Part shown: piece by piece, positions 8,630 to 17,538 of the stretch
Numbering within the stretch: the stretch's first letter is position 1
Layout: each line of letters begins with the position of its first letter
Origin: Microlunatus parietis
GTDB lineage: Bacteria > Actinomycetota > Actinomycetes > Propionibacteriales > Propionibacteriaceae
Direction of reading: 5' to 3'
DNA: 64,000 nucleotides
Assembly (NCBI RefSeq): GCF_013407955.1
Contig: NZ_JACCBU010000001.1
Location: 744,001 to 808,000, forward strand
The notes under the pieces: generated by a model
What the model saw: only the letters and a program-made list of their open reading frames with translations
The model's database searches: none
Told to the model about the DNA's origin: nothing
Made by a program: the position numbers and the translations under genes

Positions 8630-10153
8630 ATGGCGGGACTCAGTAGACGAGCATTCATGGCATGGCTTTCCACGAGTGGGCTGGCACTCACGGGAATCGC
8701 GGCGGCGCCGGCGGCATTCGCCGAGGGAAAGGGCGACGTGCTCGTCCTGGTCGGCGGCACCCTCATCGATGGCACCGGGAAGAAGCCGCTCAGCCGGGCC
8801 ACGATCGTCATCGTCGGCGACCGGATCATCGCCGTTGGTGGTCAGTCACGTCACGAATTTCCAGCCGGTGTCAAGGTCGTGGACGTACGGGGCAAGTACG
8901 TGCTGCCCGGCCTGTGGGACATGCACGCTCACACTGAGAACTACCCGAAGCTCCTGCTCCCGTTGTTCATCGCGAACGGAGTCACGGCGGTCCGCGAAAT
9001 GATGGGGTTTCCCCACCTCAGCGGGATGCGCGACCAGATCGAGGCCGGCCAGATCCTCGGCCCCCGCATGATCATCGGGAGCAAGCTGATGGACGGCCCG
9101 ATCGCACAAGCCGCGTTCCCGGGCGCGAGCCTTGTCGTCAAGACGCCGGAGGAGGCGCGCGCCGCCGTACGCGAGGCCAAGGAGACCGGGGCCGACTTCG
9201 TCAAGCACTGGTCGCTCATGTCGCCCGAGCTGTTCGAGGTCATCGCCCGCGAGGCGCGCCGTCAGGGCCTACCGTTCTCCGGCCACGTGCCCGACAAGGT
9301 CTCCCTCTCCCGGGCGGCCGAGCTGGGAATCCGGACGCAGGAGCACCTGCACGGCATCCCGATCGACACTTCGGCGATGGCGGACGAGTACCGCACACTC
9401 ATCGCGAACAGGCCCGTCGACCCCGCCAATCCCTACGAGTCGTACTTCTTCGTCCGCAACCTCGAAATGGAGGCGATCAAGTCCTACGACGAGCGTCGTG
9501 CGGAGCGGCTCTACGCCACCCTGCGCCGCCACAACACGTTCCTCACGCCGACCCTCACCGTGCACCGGTTCTTCAATCTTCCGCCCGAGGTCCACCAGGA
9601 CGACCCGCGCGCGAAGTACCTGCCGCCTTGGCTGATCGAGCGTTGGAACGACTCGCTCGGCCCGCCGTGGAGCCCGGAGCAGACGGCGACCCGTCAGGCG
9701 TACCACGAGGAAACCCTCCGACTGGTGGGCAAGCTCGCCGAGGCCGAGCTCCCGTTGATCGCCGGCACCGATGGCGGCACGTTGGTGGCGTACATCTTCG
9801 CCGGGTTCGGCGTCCACGACGAGCTCGGCTGGCTCGTCGACGGCGGACTCACTCCCATGCAGGCGATCCTCGCGGCGACACGCGACGCGGCCCGGGCAGT
9901 CGATCTCGGCCATCTGAGCGGGACGGTGCGGCCGGGCAAGTGGGCCGACCTCCTCGTCGTCGACGCCGACCCGCTGGCGAACATCCGCAACACCCAGAAG
10001 ATCCACGCGGTGATCACGCGCGGCAAGCTGATCACTCGGGCAGAACGAGAGAAGATGCTCGCCGATGTCGAGGCCGAGGCGAAGGTGACTCCGCCGCCGG
10101 CCGCGGAGACCGTCGTCGCCCGCTGCTGCGGTATCAGGTCCGACCGCAACTGA
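8630..10153 (+). CDS. Exported amidohydrolase (COG1228-like)
   Basis: 507-aa metal-dependent hydrolase. A Tat-type signal (SRRAFMAW, hydrophobic stretch, then AAPAAFAEG cleavage region) predicts export. The fold starts with GGTLIDGTGKKPLS and the metal-binding HxH is in LWDMHAHTEN. Further likely ligands are in FSGHVPDKVS and RTQEHLHGIP, with the catalytic Asp in AGTDGGTL. It ends with the composite beta domain LGHLSGTVRPGKWADLLVVD. GGAGGAG lies 6 nt before the chosen ATG. The substrate (an amide, lactone or dipeptide) is unknown. It stands alone after the transporter operon and overlaps the convergent gene by 20 nt. Confidence 0.8.
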   Translation: MAGLSRRAFMAWLSTSGLALTGIAAAPAAFAEGKGDVLVLVGGTLIDGTGKKPLSRATIVIVGDRIIAVGGQSRHEFPAGVKVVDVRGKYVLPGLWDMHAHTENYPKLLLPLFIANGVTAVREMMGFPHLSGMRDQIEAGQILGPRMIIGSKLMDGPIAQAAFPGASLVVKTPEEARAAVREAKETGADFVKHWSLMSPELFEVIAREARRQGLPFSGHVPDKVSLSRAAELGIRTQEHLHGIPIDTSAMADEYRTLIANRPVDPANPYESYFFVRNLEMEAIKSYDERRAERLYATLRRHNTFLTPTLTVHRFFNLPPEVHQDDPRAKYLPPWLIERWNDSLGPPWSPEQTATRQAYHEETLRLVGKLAEAELPLIAGTDGGTLVAYIFAGFGVHDELGWLVDGGLTPMQAILAATRDAARAVDLGHLSGTVRPGKWADLLVVDADPLANIRNTQKIHAVITRGKLITRAEREKMLADVEAEAKVTPPPAAETVVARCCGIRSDRN

Positions 10154-10685
10154 CGCCGATCCGGTGGGTGATGAACAACTCTTGGGCCCGGGTTTCGATG
10201 GCTTTCGGGCAGTAGGTGGTACGGGTCCAGGCGACCGCGTCGGCGGCCGGGTGTCCGGTCAGGACGGCCAGAGCAGCGAGGGCGGTGCCGGTGCGTCCGT
10301 GGCCGCCGAGGCAGCCGAGCTCGACCCGCTCCCCCGCCCGCGCCCGGTCCAGCACCCGGCGCAGGCTTGTGATCATGGCTTCCTGATCCGTGGGGAGGCC
10401 GAAGTCGGGCCAGTCGAGATGATCATGCGGCCACGGCGGCTGCCAGGCCCGGTCCAGGTAGACGCCGTAGTCGGGCCGCCGGTCCCGGGCGTACGGATCC
10501 GTCACGTCGAAGGACACCGCGGTCACCCGGGTCGCGTCGGGCAGCTCGACGATGTCGCGATGCCGATGCACCTCGTGCCGCTGATGATCATGGCCCGGAG
10601 CGGAACACCGGGCCGGACCGCCCACCGGCCAGAACGTCCGGCACTGCGGACAGACGACGACCTGACTGACCTGCACCAGCTCCAC
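10134..10685 (-). CDS. Protein-tyrosine-phosphatase-like protein with N-terminal Cys motif
   Basis: 183 aa. The C-terminal half carries a Cys-based phosphatase P-loop, CLGGHGRTG (CX5R followed by Thr/Gly), near residues 124-132, with a possible general-acid loop in DHLDWPDFGLP. The N-terminus has CPQC and, after a short spacer, ARCSAPGHDH, which could bind a metal ion. Starting GTG at 10685 has GGGAGG closely upstream. The phosphatase assignment is from the motif only; the substrate is unknown. It converges with the amidohydrolase, whose end it overlaps. Confidence 0.6.
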   Translation of the reverse strand: MELVQVSQVVVCPQCRTFWPVGGPARCSAPGHDHQRHEVHRHRDIVELPDATRVTAVSFDVTDPYARDRRPDYGVYLDRAWQPPWPHDHLDWPDFGLPTDQEAMITSLRRVLDRARAGERVELGCLGGHGRTGTALAALAVLTGHPAADAVAWTRTTYCPKAIETRAQELFITHRIGVSCGRT

Positions 10686-10715
10686 CTCCCGAAAACCCTT
10701 GTCGCGGCCGGCCTG

Positions 10716-11948
10716 TCAGTAGGGCAGGTAGTAGCTGAGCACGTCGGCGGTGAGCGGCGGGAAGATCGCGCCGTAGAACTCCGCGTCGGCAGCGTACACA
10801 TCCGGCCTCAGCCGGGTCAGGCCGTCGAGCCCGCGTGGTCCGAACAGCAGCGCCCCGAGCTGGTCCGGCGCAACGCCGACCGCACCGGCAACACCGGGGC
10901 TCTGCATCGGACCGCCGGTGATCACCGGGCCCAGGCCGTCGTCGCCGGTCGGCAGCCGGTAGTGCGCACCGAAGGTGGAGATCACCAGGTCCCGGCCGCC
11001 GGCGTCCAGTCCGGCACCGGCCAACCGCCGCCAGAACAACGGCCGCAGCCGGTCCAACAGGGCAGCCGCGTCGGGGATCCGGACGTAGTACTCCTCGGCC
11101 CGCTGGGGCGCTTCGTGATCAAGGTGAGGCCGCCAGGCCGTCGCGGCCAGGGTGCCCGGCCGTTCCACCACGCGCAATGCCGCGTCGGGATCCAGGCCGG
11201 CGACGCCGCGCAGCAGGTCCAGCGCCGCCGGTTCGTCGTCCGCGGCGGCCTCGGCGAGCAATAGCTCGTCGTCGCCGCGCCGGACCCGGCCCCCGGCGGC
11301 CAGGTTGCCGGCCCGCTCCAGCACCCAGAGTTCGCTGGCGTCCTGGTGCAGCAGCCAGCGCCAGCGGGCCGCCGGATGGGGCACGGCAAGATCGAAGCCG
11401 GCCTGGCTGCGCTGCTGTAGTGCGGCCAGGCCGGGCAGGTCCTCTTCGCGGGCCGGCCGGAAGCCTGCCCCGACGGGCCCGGTCGGCGCCTGGGCCGGTC
11501 GGGCGGGGTTGATGTCGATCGCGTACTCGTACCCGAAGAGCCGGTAGAAGTACGGGATCCCGATCATGATCTGCAGCAGTTGACCGCGGGCGGCGGACCG
11601 GCGGTGGGCCCAGGCCATCAGGGCGCGGACCAGGCCACGTCCCTCGTACGCCCGGTCGGTGGCGACCAGCTCGACCTGGCCGGCCGGCAGCAGCACGTCG
11701 CCGACCCGGATCACCTCGTCGAGCAGCGTCGCCGTCGAGACCACCCGCTCGCCGTCGACGACCACGGCACAGGCCGGCCAGCCGAGATCGGGGTCCTGGA
11801 CGACCAGCCGATGATCAAGGGCATCGCCCGGCTCTCCGCGATCGGTGAGCAGCGCGCCGATCTGATCCAGCTCGGCGGCCCGGGCCTGCCGCAGCACCAG
11901 GCCGTCGGCGAGCGGGACAAGATCATCGGCGGCCGTCGGGTCGGTCAT
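10716..11948 (-). CDS. GNAT-family N-acetyltransferase, Eis-like length
   Basis: 410 aa, about the size of Eis-type acetyltransferases with two GNAT lobes and a C-terminal sterol-carrier-like domain. The acetyl-CoA site is seen at residues ~90-110 as LVATDRAYEGRGLVRALM (V..D..YxGxG/RGL). The segment GIPYFYRLFGYEYAIDI follows the usual GNAT beta-alpha pattern. The acceptor (amine, aminoglycoside or protein) cannot be told. It is separate from the downstream apionate-type operon by 48 nt and is read in the same direction. Confidence 0.72.
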   Translation of the reverse strand: MTDPTAADDLVPLADGLVLRQARAAELDQIGALLTDRGEPGDALDHRLVVQDPDLGWPACAVVVDGERVVSTATLLDEVIRVGDVLLPAGQVELVATDRAYEGRGLVRALMAWAHRRSAARGQLLQIMIGIPYFYRLFGYEYAIDINPARPAQAPTGPVGAGFRPAREEDLPGLAALQQRSQAGFDLAVPHPAARWRWLLHQDASELWVLERAGNLAAGGRVRRGDDELLLAEAAADDEPAALDLLRGVAGLDPDAALRVVERPGTLAATAWRPHLDHEAPQRAEEYYVRIPDAAALLDRLRPLFWRRLAGAGLDAGGRDLVISTFGAHYRLPTGDDGLGPVITGGPMQSPGVAGAVGVAPDQLGALLFGPRGLDGLTRLRPDVYAADAEFYGAIFPPLTADVLSYYLPY

Positions 11949-11996
11949 GTCCGCACTATGACACCCCGCTGACGGCGGTTCCAGCGATTTCGTACG

Positions 11997-12851
11997 TCAG
12001 CGCTGGATGGACTCCAGGTGCAGCATCCGGGCCAGGTTCTTGTCCAGTTCGTCGTCGGAGAAGATCTTCTTCCAGTCCTCCTTGATGATCGTCTCCTGGC
12101 CGTAGTCCATGGCGATCAGGCAGGCGTCGCTGAACGGGTTGTCGCCGCGCAGCCCGTTGGCCAGCGCCACCTGGGTGTGGCCAAGCAGCATCGCGCGAGC
12201 GGCCGGTTCCGGCACGCCCATCGTGTGGACGGCCTCCTCCAGCGCCTCGTTCAGCAGCCGGCCGATCATGCAGGCCACGGTCTCGACCAGCGTCGGCTCC
12301 AGCTGGGCCAACTGCTTGACGGTCACCCAGTGCACGTCGATCACCGGCGCGTAGATCGCCCGGATCACGGTCTCCAAGATCGACTTCTGGGCCGGGTCGT
12401 CGGACTCGATCGCCGCCACCGCGTCCTGCGGCGCGGCGATCCCGCCGAACGTGTCGGCCCACTCCTCCTTGCTGGTCCGCTCCAGGAACACCGACGGATG
12501 GCAGGGATGCGCGACGCCCATGATCACGTCGTCCCGGGTGGTCAGCAGCCCGGCGTACGCGGCGGCCGGATCGAGGGTGAGCACGATCGCCCCGGGCTCG
12601 GCGAGCGGCACCAGCTCCTCGGTCACCGGGCCGAGGGCCAGGTCCGGCACCGCCAGCACGATCACCTGCGCGCCCTTGACGGCCTCGGCGGAGTCCACGA
12701 CCTCGCGACCGGCGTCGGTCACCCGGTCCCGGCCGGCCGGCGAGGTCTCGGCGTAGCGGACGGCATGAGCGGTGCGCTGCAGGTTGTTCGAGATCCGCAT
12801 GCCCATCTTGCCGCCGGCTCCGATCACGGCGATGGTCAGTTGCTCGGTCAT
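11997..12851 (-). CDS. apnO: NAD-dependent oxidoreductase, probable D-apionate oxidoisomerase
   Basis: 284 aa with an N-terminal Rossmann motif AVIGAGGKMG (residues 8-17) and the 6-phosphogluconate-dehydrogenase-like C-terminal domain (VAHPCHPSVF near residue 115, LAQLEPTLVETVACMIGRLL near 190). Proteins of this type include ApnO, which oxidises and rearranges D-apionate to 3-oxo-isoapionate. The call rests mainly on its being the last gene of an operon with a xylose-isomerase-family enzyme, a TIM-like isomerase, a DhaKL kinase and an MFS carrier, exactly the set of the decarboxylase variant of D-apionate degradation. The ATG overlaps the preceding stop by 4 nt (ATGA). It might act on another sugar acid. 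Confidence 0.65.
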   Translation of the reverse strand: MTEQLTIAVIGAGGKMGMRISNNLQRTAHAVRYAETSPAGRDRVTDAGREVVDSAEAVKGAQVIVLAVPDLALGPVTEELVPLAEPGAIVLTLDPAAAYAGLLTTRDDVIMGVAHPCHPSVFLERTSKEEWADTFGGIAAPQDAVAAIESDDPAQKSILETVIRAIYAPVIDVHWVTVKQLAQLEPTLVETVACMIGRLLNEALEEAVHTMGVPEPAARAMLLGHTQVALANGLRGDNPFSDACLIAMDYGQETIIKEDWKKIFSDDELDKNLARMLHLESIQR

Positions 12852-13654
12852 GTCAGGTGCTCCTTCATTCTGGTGATCGTCTGATCGGTCCATTCGCCTT
12901 CCAGCCGGGCGGTTTCGGCGTAGTCGCCGCGCCAGGTCAGCCAGTGCTCGGTGATCATGGTGATGCCGCGGCCGACCGGGTCGACCGTGGCCAGCAGGTG
13001 ATCGAGATCGAGCAGCCCGGTGCCGAGCGGCACGCCCTCCAGCGTGAAGCCGATCCAGCCGCCGGTCCGGGTGAAGGCGAAGTCCTTGACGTGCACGTTC
13101 TTCGTGTACGGCGCACAGCGCTCGACCACGTCGCGCGGATGCTCCAGGGCGGCCACGTTGTTGGCCGGGTCCAGGCAGATCCCGAGCGCAGGGTCGGCCA
13201 CGTTCTCGATCAGGGCGACCAGGTCGGTGGACGGCAGCTGCTCGTACGTCTCGAGGGCGAGGACGATCCCGGCCTCGGCGAACCGCGGCAGTACCTGGCG
13301 CAGGCCGGCCTCGACCTCGGCCAACCCGGCGTCCCGGTCGGCCGGCAGCACCATGCTGCGGACCAGCCGCGCGTTCAAGATCACGGCCAGCTCGGCGAAC
13401 CGCGTCAGGTGATCGACGGCGACGCCCTTGGTGCCGAGTTCGAGCTCGACCCCGCAGTCGTCCGCGACCGCCCTGGTCGCGCGCAACTCGGCCTCGGTGA
13501 AGTCCAGCAGCGGCGCGTAGTCGCAGATCTGGAACAGGTCGAGGCCGGCGTCCCAGGTCTGGCGCAGCTCGTCGGCCAGCGTCAGCGGCTCCGGCGCACG
13601 CTCCGAATGCCGCCAGAAGTACGCGTAGCTGCCGAGACCCAGCCTGCCGTTCAC
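12848..13654 (-). CDS. oiaT: Xylose-isomerase-family TIM barrel, probable 3-oxo-isoapionate decarboxylase
   Basis: 268-aa AP-endonuclease-2/xylose isomerase fold. The four metal ligands of the family are visible as E135 (LALETYE), D162 (CLDPAN), H188 (NVHVKD) and E236 (ITEHW). In the D-apionate pathway a member of this family decarboxylates 3-oxo-isoapionate to L-erythrulose; neighbours for both the step before (ApnO-like) and after (kinase, isomerase) are in the same operon. The start overlaps the isomerase stop by ATGA. A generic ketose epimerase activity is the alternative. Confidence 0.62.
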   Translation of the reverse strand: MNGRLGLGSYAYFWRHSERAPEPLTLADELRQTWDAGLDLFQICDYAPLLDFTEAELRATRAVADDCGVELELGTKGVAVDHLTRFAELAVILNARLVRSMVLPADRDAGLAEVEAGLRQVLPRFAEAGIVLALETYEQLPSTDLVALIENVADPALGICLDPANNVAALEHPRDVVERCAPYTKNVHVKDFAFTRTGGWIGFTLEGVPLGTGLLDLDHLLATVDPVGRGITMITEHWLTWRGDYAETARLEGEWTDQTITRMKEHLT

Positions 13655-14412
13655 CGAGCGTCCTCCTTGATCACCAGTGCCGCCGCCTCGTCGAGCACGG
13701 TGGCCAGCGCGGCCGGGTCGTGCGCGAACCGGCCCAGGAACAGGCCGTCGACGGTCCCCTCGAGCCGGCCGAGCAGGCCCGGCCCGGCGGCGCCGCCGTA
13801 GATCACCGAAGCCGTGTCACGGCCGCTGCCGCGCAGGGCGGCACAGACGGCCCGGATGTGCTCGTCCGGTGCCGGCTGCGGCGCCCCGATGGCCCAGACC
13901 GGCTCGTACGCGATGATCACCCGGCCGGCCGGCGCCTCGGCCAGCGCGGCATCGAGTTGATCATGGACGATGCCGATCGCCGCGTCCGCGTCGACCCGGT
14001 CCGGTTCGCCGACGCAGAGCACCGGGACCAGGCCGTGCCGCAGGGCGGCGGCGGTCTTGAGCTTGATCACCTCGTCGGTCTCGCCGAACAGCCGGCGCCG
14101 CTCGGCGTGCCCGACCTCGACGTACCGGACGCCGAGTTCGGCCAGCTCGACCGCCGACACCTCGCCCGTATAAGCGCCGGAGTCGGCCCAGTGCAGGTCC
14201 TGGGCGCCCACCGCCACCGGAGCCCCGTCGATCGCCGTGATCGCGGGCGCCAGCGCCGGGAACGTGGGCAGCACGAACAACTCCACCCGCTCCGGCACGA
14301 TGCCCGGCCGCTGTGCCGCGACCCGCGCGACGTCGCGGCACCAGGCGAGCGTCCGGGCGTGCCCGAAGTACATCTTCAGGCTCACGCCGATGGTGATCTT
14401 GTGCTGACTCAT
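13651..14412 (-). CDS. lerI: Triosephosphate-isomerase-like enzyme, probable L-erythrulose-1-phosphate isomerase
   Basis: 253 aa, full-length TIM fold. The catalytic residues Lys13 (GVSLKMYFG), His102 (VEVGHAERR) and Glu170 (AYEPVWAIG) are all kept. The usual NWKMN is replaced by VSLKMY and the usual GHSERR serine by Ala, changes that set it apart from housekeeping TpiA and fit the LerI paralogue acting on L-erythrulose 1-phosphate. It is coupled by ATGA overlaps on both sides, between the kinase and the decarboxylase-like gene. The final isomerase to erythrose 4-phosphate (RpiB-like) is not in this window. Confidence 0.75.
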   Translation of the reverse strand: MSQHKITIGVSLKMYFGHARTLAWCRDVARVAAQRPGIVPERVELFVLPTFPALAPAITAIDGAPVAVGAQDLHWADSGAYTGEVSAVELAELGVRYVEVGHAERRRLFGETDEVIKLKTAAALRHGLVPVLCVGEPDRVDADAAIGIVHDQLDAALAEAPAGRVIIAYEPVWAIGAPQPAPDEHIRAVCAALRGSGRDTASVIYGGAAGPGLLGRLEGTVDGLFLGRFAHDPAALATVLDEAAALVIKEDAR

Positions 14413-16142
14413 CCGCCGACGGCACCGTCCAGGACGTCGCCGACGGCGACGACGATCAGGGCGAACGAGTGCGCACCCGGGTCCGGCGTGCCGAGGCTCT
14501 TCTCGGCATGCGGCCGCGCCCTTCCCTTGCGGGGAAGCAGATCCGACGTCGCCGCGGCGGCCTTGGTCGCGGAGTCCGCCGCGCGGCGCCAGGCCTCGAC
14601 CAGGTCGGCACCCTCACCGAGGGCAGCGGCCAGGGTGTCCGCGAACGGAACCAGCGCGTCGACCATGGTCTTGTCGCCGACCTCGGCCTTGCCGTAGTTG
14701 ATCACTCCGTCGCGGGCCGCCGCGACGCCTTCCACCACCGCAGCCGAGAAGGCCGGGTCGGCATCGCCGAGCCGCTCCCCCAGCGCCCGTAGTGCGACAC
14801 CCCAGAGCGCGCCCGAGGTGCCGCCGGCCCGGTCGGCCCAGGCGTCCGCGGCCTTGATCAACAGCGTCCCGGCGCCCGCGCCGGCGGCCAGCGCTTCCGC
14901 CGCGGCAGCCCGGCCGGCCCGGGCCCCGCGCTGCATGCCGATCCCATGATCACCGTCGCCCGCGATCGCGTCCAGCCGGCCCAGTTCGTCCACGGAGCGG
15001 TCGAGGGTGTCCTGGATCGCCGCCAGCGCCGCATCGATGATCACCGCGGCCGCGCGGGACTCGTCACTGGCCGGCGGGACGTCTGCGTCGGCGGCGGCGT
15101 CGAGCGTCGCCTGGTCCACCGCCGCGGCCGCCGTCACGGAACCCTTCCGGTACGCCGGAGTGTCGGCCGGGGCCAGCCACAGCGCCTCGAGCTCGTCGTC
15201 CAGCCAGAACAGGGTCAGCGAGGCGCCGGCCATGTCGAGGCTGGTGCAGAACTCGCCGACCTCCGGCTCGACGATCACCGCGCCCGCGTCCTCGAGCAGT
15301 TGGGCGACCCGCCGGTAGACGACGTACAGCTCCTCGTACTTCACCGAACCGAGCCCGTTCAAGATCGGCACCACGCGCGCGCCGGCCGGAGTCGGCACGC
15401 CGTCCGGCAGTTCCCGCAGCAGGTTGCCTACCAGCAGTTCGGCCAATTCGTCGGCGGTCGGCACGTCCGTCTCGGACAGGCCCGGTTCGCCGTGGATGCC
15501 GAGGCCGACGGCCATCTTGCCGGCCGGCACCTCGAATAGCGGCGCCCCCGCACCGGGCAGCGTGCATCCCCCGAACGCCACGCCCATCGAACGGGTCCGG
15601 TCGTTGGCCAGCCGGGCCAGCCGGACCACCTCGGCCAGCTCGCGGCCCTCCTCGGCGGCGGCCGCGGCGATCTTGAACACGCACAGGTTGCCGGCCACGC
15701 CACGGCGGCGATCCCGTTCCGCCGGGCCGGCGCTGGAGATGTCGTCGGTCGTCGTGACGGTCTCGCAGGCGATCCCCTCGGCCCGGAGGCGATCTTGGGC
15801 CGCGTCGAAGTTGAGCACGTCGCCCGCATAGTTGCCGTACGTGAGCAGCACACCGCCGCCGGTCTCGGCGGCCTTCGCCACCGAGTAGACCTGGCCGGCC
15901 GACGGCGACGCGAAGATGTTGCCGAGCGCGGCGCCGTGGGCGAGGCCCTGGCCGACCAGCCCGCCGAAGGCCGGGTAGTGGCCGGAGCCGCCGCCGATGA
16001 TCACTGCCACTTGGCCGGGCGGGACGGCGGTCGCGCGCACCACACCGCCGGACACGGCGCGGACGGTGCGCCGATTGGCGGCGACGAAGCCCTCGGCGAA
16101 CTCGTCGGCGAACGCGGTGGGGTCGTTGAACAGTCGGGTCAT
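14409..16142 (-). CDS. lerK: DhaK-DhaL fusion kinase, probable L-erythrulose kinase
   Basis: 577-aa ATP-dependent ketose kinase. The N-terminal DhaK domain (1-~330) has GGGSGHYPAFGGLVGQG at 50-66 and the GIHGEPG segment whose His217 corresponds to the residue that binds the ketone substrate covalently in DhaK. The C-terminal DhaL domain (~365-575) has the nucleotide-binding DGDHGIGMQRG and ADAWADRAGGTSGALWG. Single-chain ATP-type kinases of this build act on dihydroxyacetone or erythrulose; the operon favours L-erythrulose. It overlaps both neighbours by ATGA. Confidence 0.8.
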   Translation of the reverse strand: MTRLFNDPTAFADEFAEGFVAANRRTVRAVSGGVVRATAVPPGQVAVIIGGGSGHYPAFGGLVGQGLAHGAALGNIFASPSAGQVYSVAKAAETGGGVLLTYGNYAGDVLNFDAAQDRLRAEGIACETVTTTDDISSAGPAERDRRRGVAGNLCVFKIAAAAAEEGRELAEVVRLARLANDRTRSMGVAFGGCTLPGAGAPLFEVPAGKMAVGLGIHGEPGLSETDVPTADELAELLVGNLLRELPDGVPTPAGARVVPILNGLGSVKYEELYVVYRRVAQLLEDAGAVIVEPEVGEFCTSLDMAGASLTLFWLDDELEALWLAPADTPAYRKGSVTAAAAVDQATLDAAADADVPPASDESRAAAVIIDAALAAIQDTLDRSVDELGRLDAIAGDGDHGIGMQRGARAGRAAAAEALAAGAGAGTLLIKAADAWADRAGGTSGALWGVALRALGERLGDADPAFSAAVVEGVAAARDGVINYGKAEVGDKTMVDALVPFADTLAAALGEGADLVEAWRRAADSATKAAAATSDLLPRKGRARPHAEKSLGTPDPGAHSFALIVVAVGDVLDGAVGG

Positions 16143-17521
16143 CTGGCCTCCTCGTCAGGGTTCAGGGCGACGCTACCCCGCCGGGCCAGCACCACCATGA
16201 CGACCGCCGAGAGGGCAAGGAAGCCGCCGACGATGAACATCGGCACCTGATAGCCGCCGGTCAGGTCGTGCACCGCGCCGGTGACGTACGGCGCCGAGAA
16301 GCCGGCCAGGTTGCCCACCGTGTTGATCAACGCGATCCCGGCCGCCGCGGCGGCGCCGGACAGGAACCGGGTCGGCAAGGTCCAGAAGTTCGGCAGCACG
16401 GAGAAGATCGACATCGCAGTGATCGTGATGATCGCGATCGTCAGCGCCGGGCTCTGCGCGAACAGGGCCAGCGGGATGCTGACCGCACCGAGCACCGCCG
16501 GGATGACGATGTGCCAGGTGCGCAGACCGCGCCGGGTCACGTCGCGCGACCAGAGGTAGAGGGCCACCGCCGCCGGCAGGTACGGGATCGCGGTGATCAG
16601 CCCCTGCTGCACCACGTCGAACGTGGTCCCGCTCGCCGCCTGGAACCCCTTGATGATCGTCGGCAGGAAGAACGCGAGCGCGTACAGGCCGTAGATGAAC
16701 CCGAAGTACATGATCGACAACAGCCAGACCCGACCACTGCCGAACGCGTGCCTGATCGACGTGTGCGGCCGCTGGTCCCCGCTGTTCTCGGCGCGCAACT
16801 CCGCGGTCAGCCAGTCCCGCTCCGCGTCGGTGAGCCAGCGCGCGTCCTTGGGGCTGTCCTTGAGGTAGAACCAGGCGATCACGCCGACGACGATGGCCGG
16901 CAACGCGACTCCGAGGAACATGAACCGCCAACCCTCGAGCCCGAAGAACACGCCGTGCTGGTTGATCAACACGCCGGCCAGCGGAGCGCCGATCACCGTG
17001 GTCAGCGGCTGGGCCAGGTAGAATAGGGCCAGGATCTTGCTGCGGTGCCGGGCCGGCACCCACAGGCTGAGGAACAGGATCGCGCCCGGGAAGAAGCCGG
17101 CCTCGGCGACGCCGAGCAGGAACCGCAGCACGACCAACTGCTCGAACCCCTGCACCCAGGTGAACAGCGCCGCCACGATGCCCCAGGTGATCATGATCCG
17201 GGCCAGCCAGCGGCGGGCCCCGAACCGGTGCAGAGCGAGGTTCGACGGCACCTCCAGCAGGATGTAGCCGATGAAGAACACCCCGGAGGCGAACCCGAAC
17301 TGCGCCGCCGACAGCGCGAGATCGGTGTTCATCCCGTTCGGTGCGGCGAACCCGATCGCCGTCCGATCCAGGTAGTTGATGAAGAACATCAATGCGACGA
17401 ACGGGACCAGCCGCACGGCGATCTTCCGAATCGCCGACCGCTCCACCGTTCCTGCTGCCGCTGTCGGATGCTGCCGAGGCTCCTGGCCACTTTGCACTGC
17501 CCTCATGCGCATCATGTTCAC
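16139..17521 (-). CDS. MFS transporter, anion:cation symporter type (sugar-acid uptake)
   Basis: 460 aa, twelve predicted transmembrane helices, with the ACS-family hallmark FFINYLDRTAIGFAAP in helix 1 and GYILLEVPSNLALHRFGARRW between helices 2 and 3. ACS members import sugar acids such as galactonate, tartrate and threonate, which fits uptake of apionate. It is the first gene of the five-gene operon. The GTG at 17521 lies 18 nt downstream of a perfect 14-bp palindrome; the ATGs a few codons inside are possible alternative starts. Confidence 0.83.
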   Translation of the reverse strand: MNMMRMRAVQSGQEPRQHPTAAAGTVERSAIRKIAVRLVPFVALMFFINYLDRTAIGFAAPNGMNTDLALSAAQFGFASGVFFIGYILLEVPSNLALHRFGARRWLARIMITWGIVAALFTWVQGFEQLVVLRFLLGVAEAGFFPGAILFLSLWVPARHRSKILALFYLAQPLTTVIGAPLAGVLINQHGVFFGLEGWRFMFLGVALPAIVVGVIAWFYLKDSPKDARWLTDAERDWLTAELRAENSGDQRPHTSIRHAFGSGRVWLLSIMYFGFIYGLYALAFFLPTIIKGFQAASGTTFDVVQQGLITAIPYLPAAVALYLWSRDVTRRGLRTWHIVIPAVLGAVSIPLALFAQSPALTIAIITITAMSIFSVLPNFWTLPTRFLSGAAAAAGIALINTVGNLAGFSAPYVTGAVHDLTGGYQVPMFIVGGFLALSAVVMVVLARRGSVALNPDEEAR

Positions 17522-17538
17522 CCGCCCGCCGCGAATCT

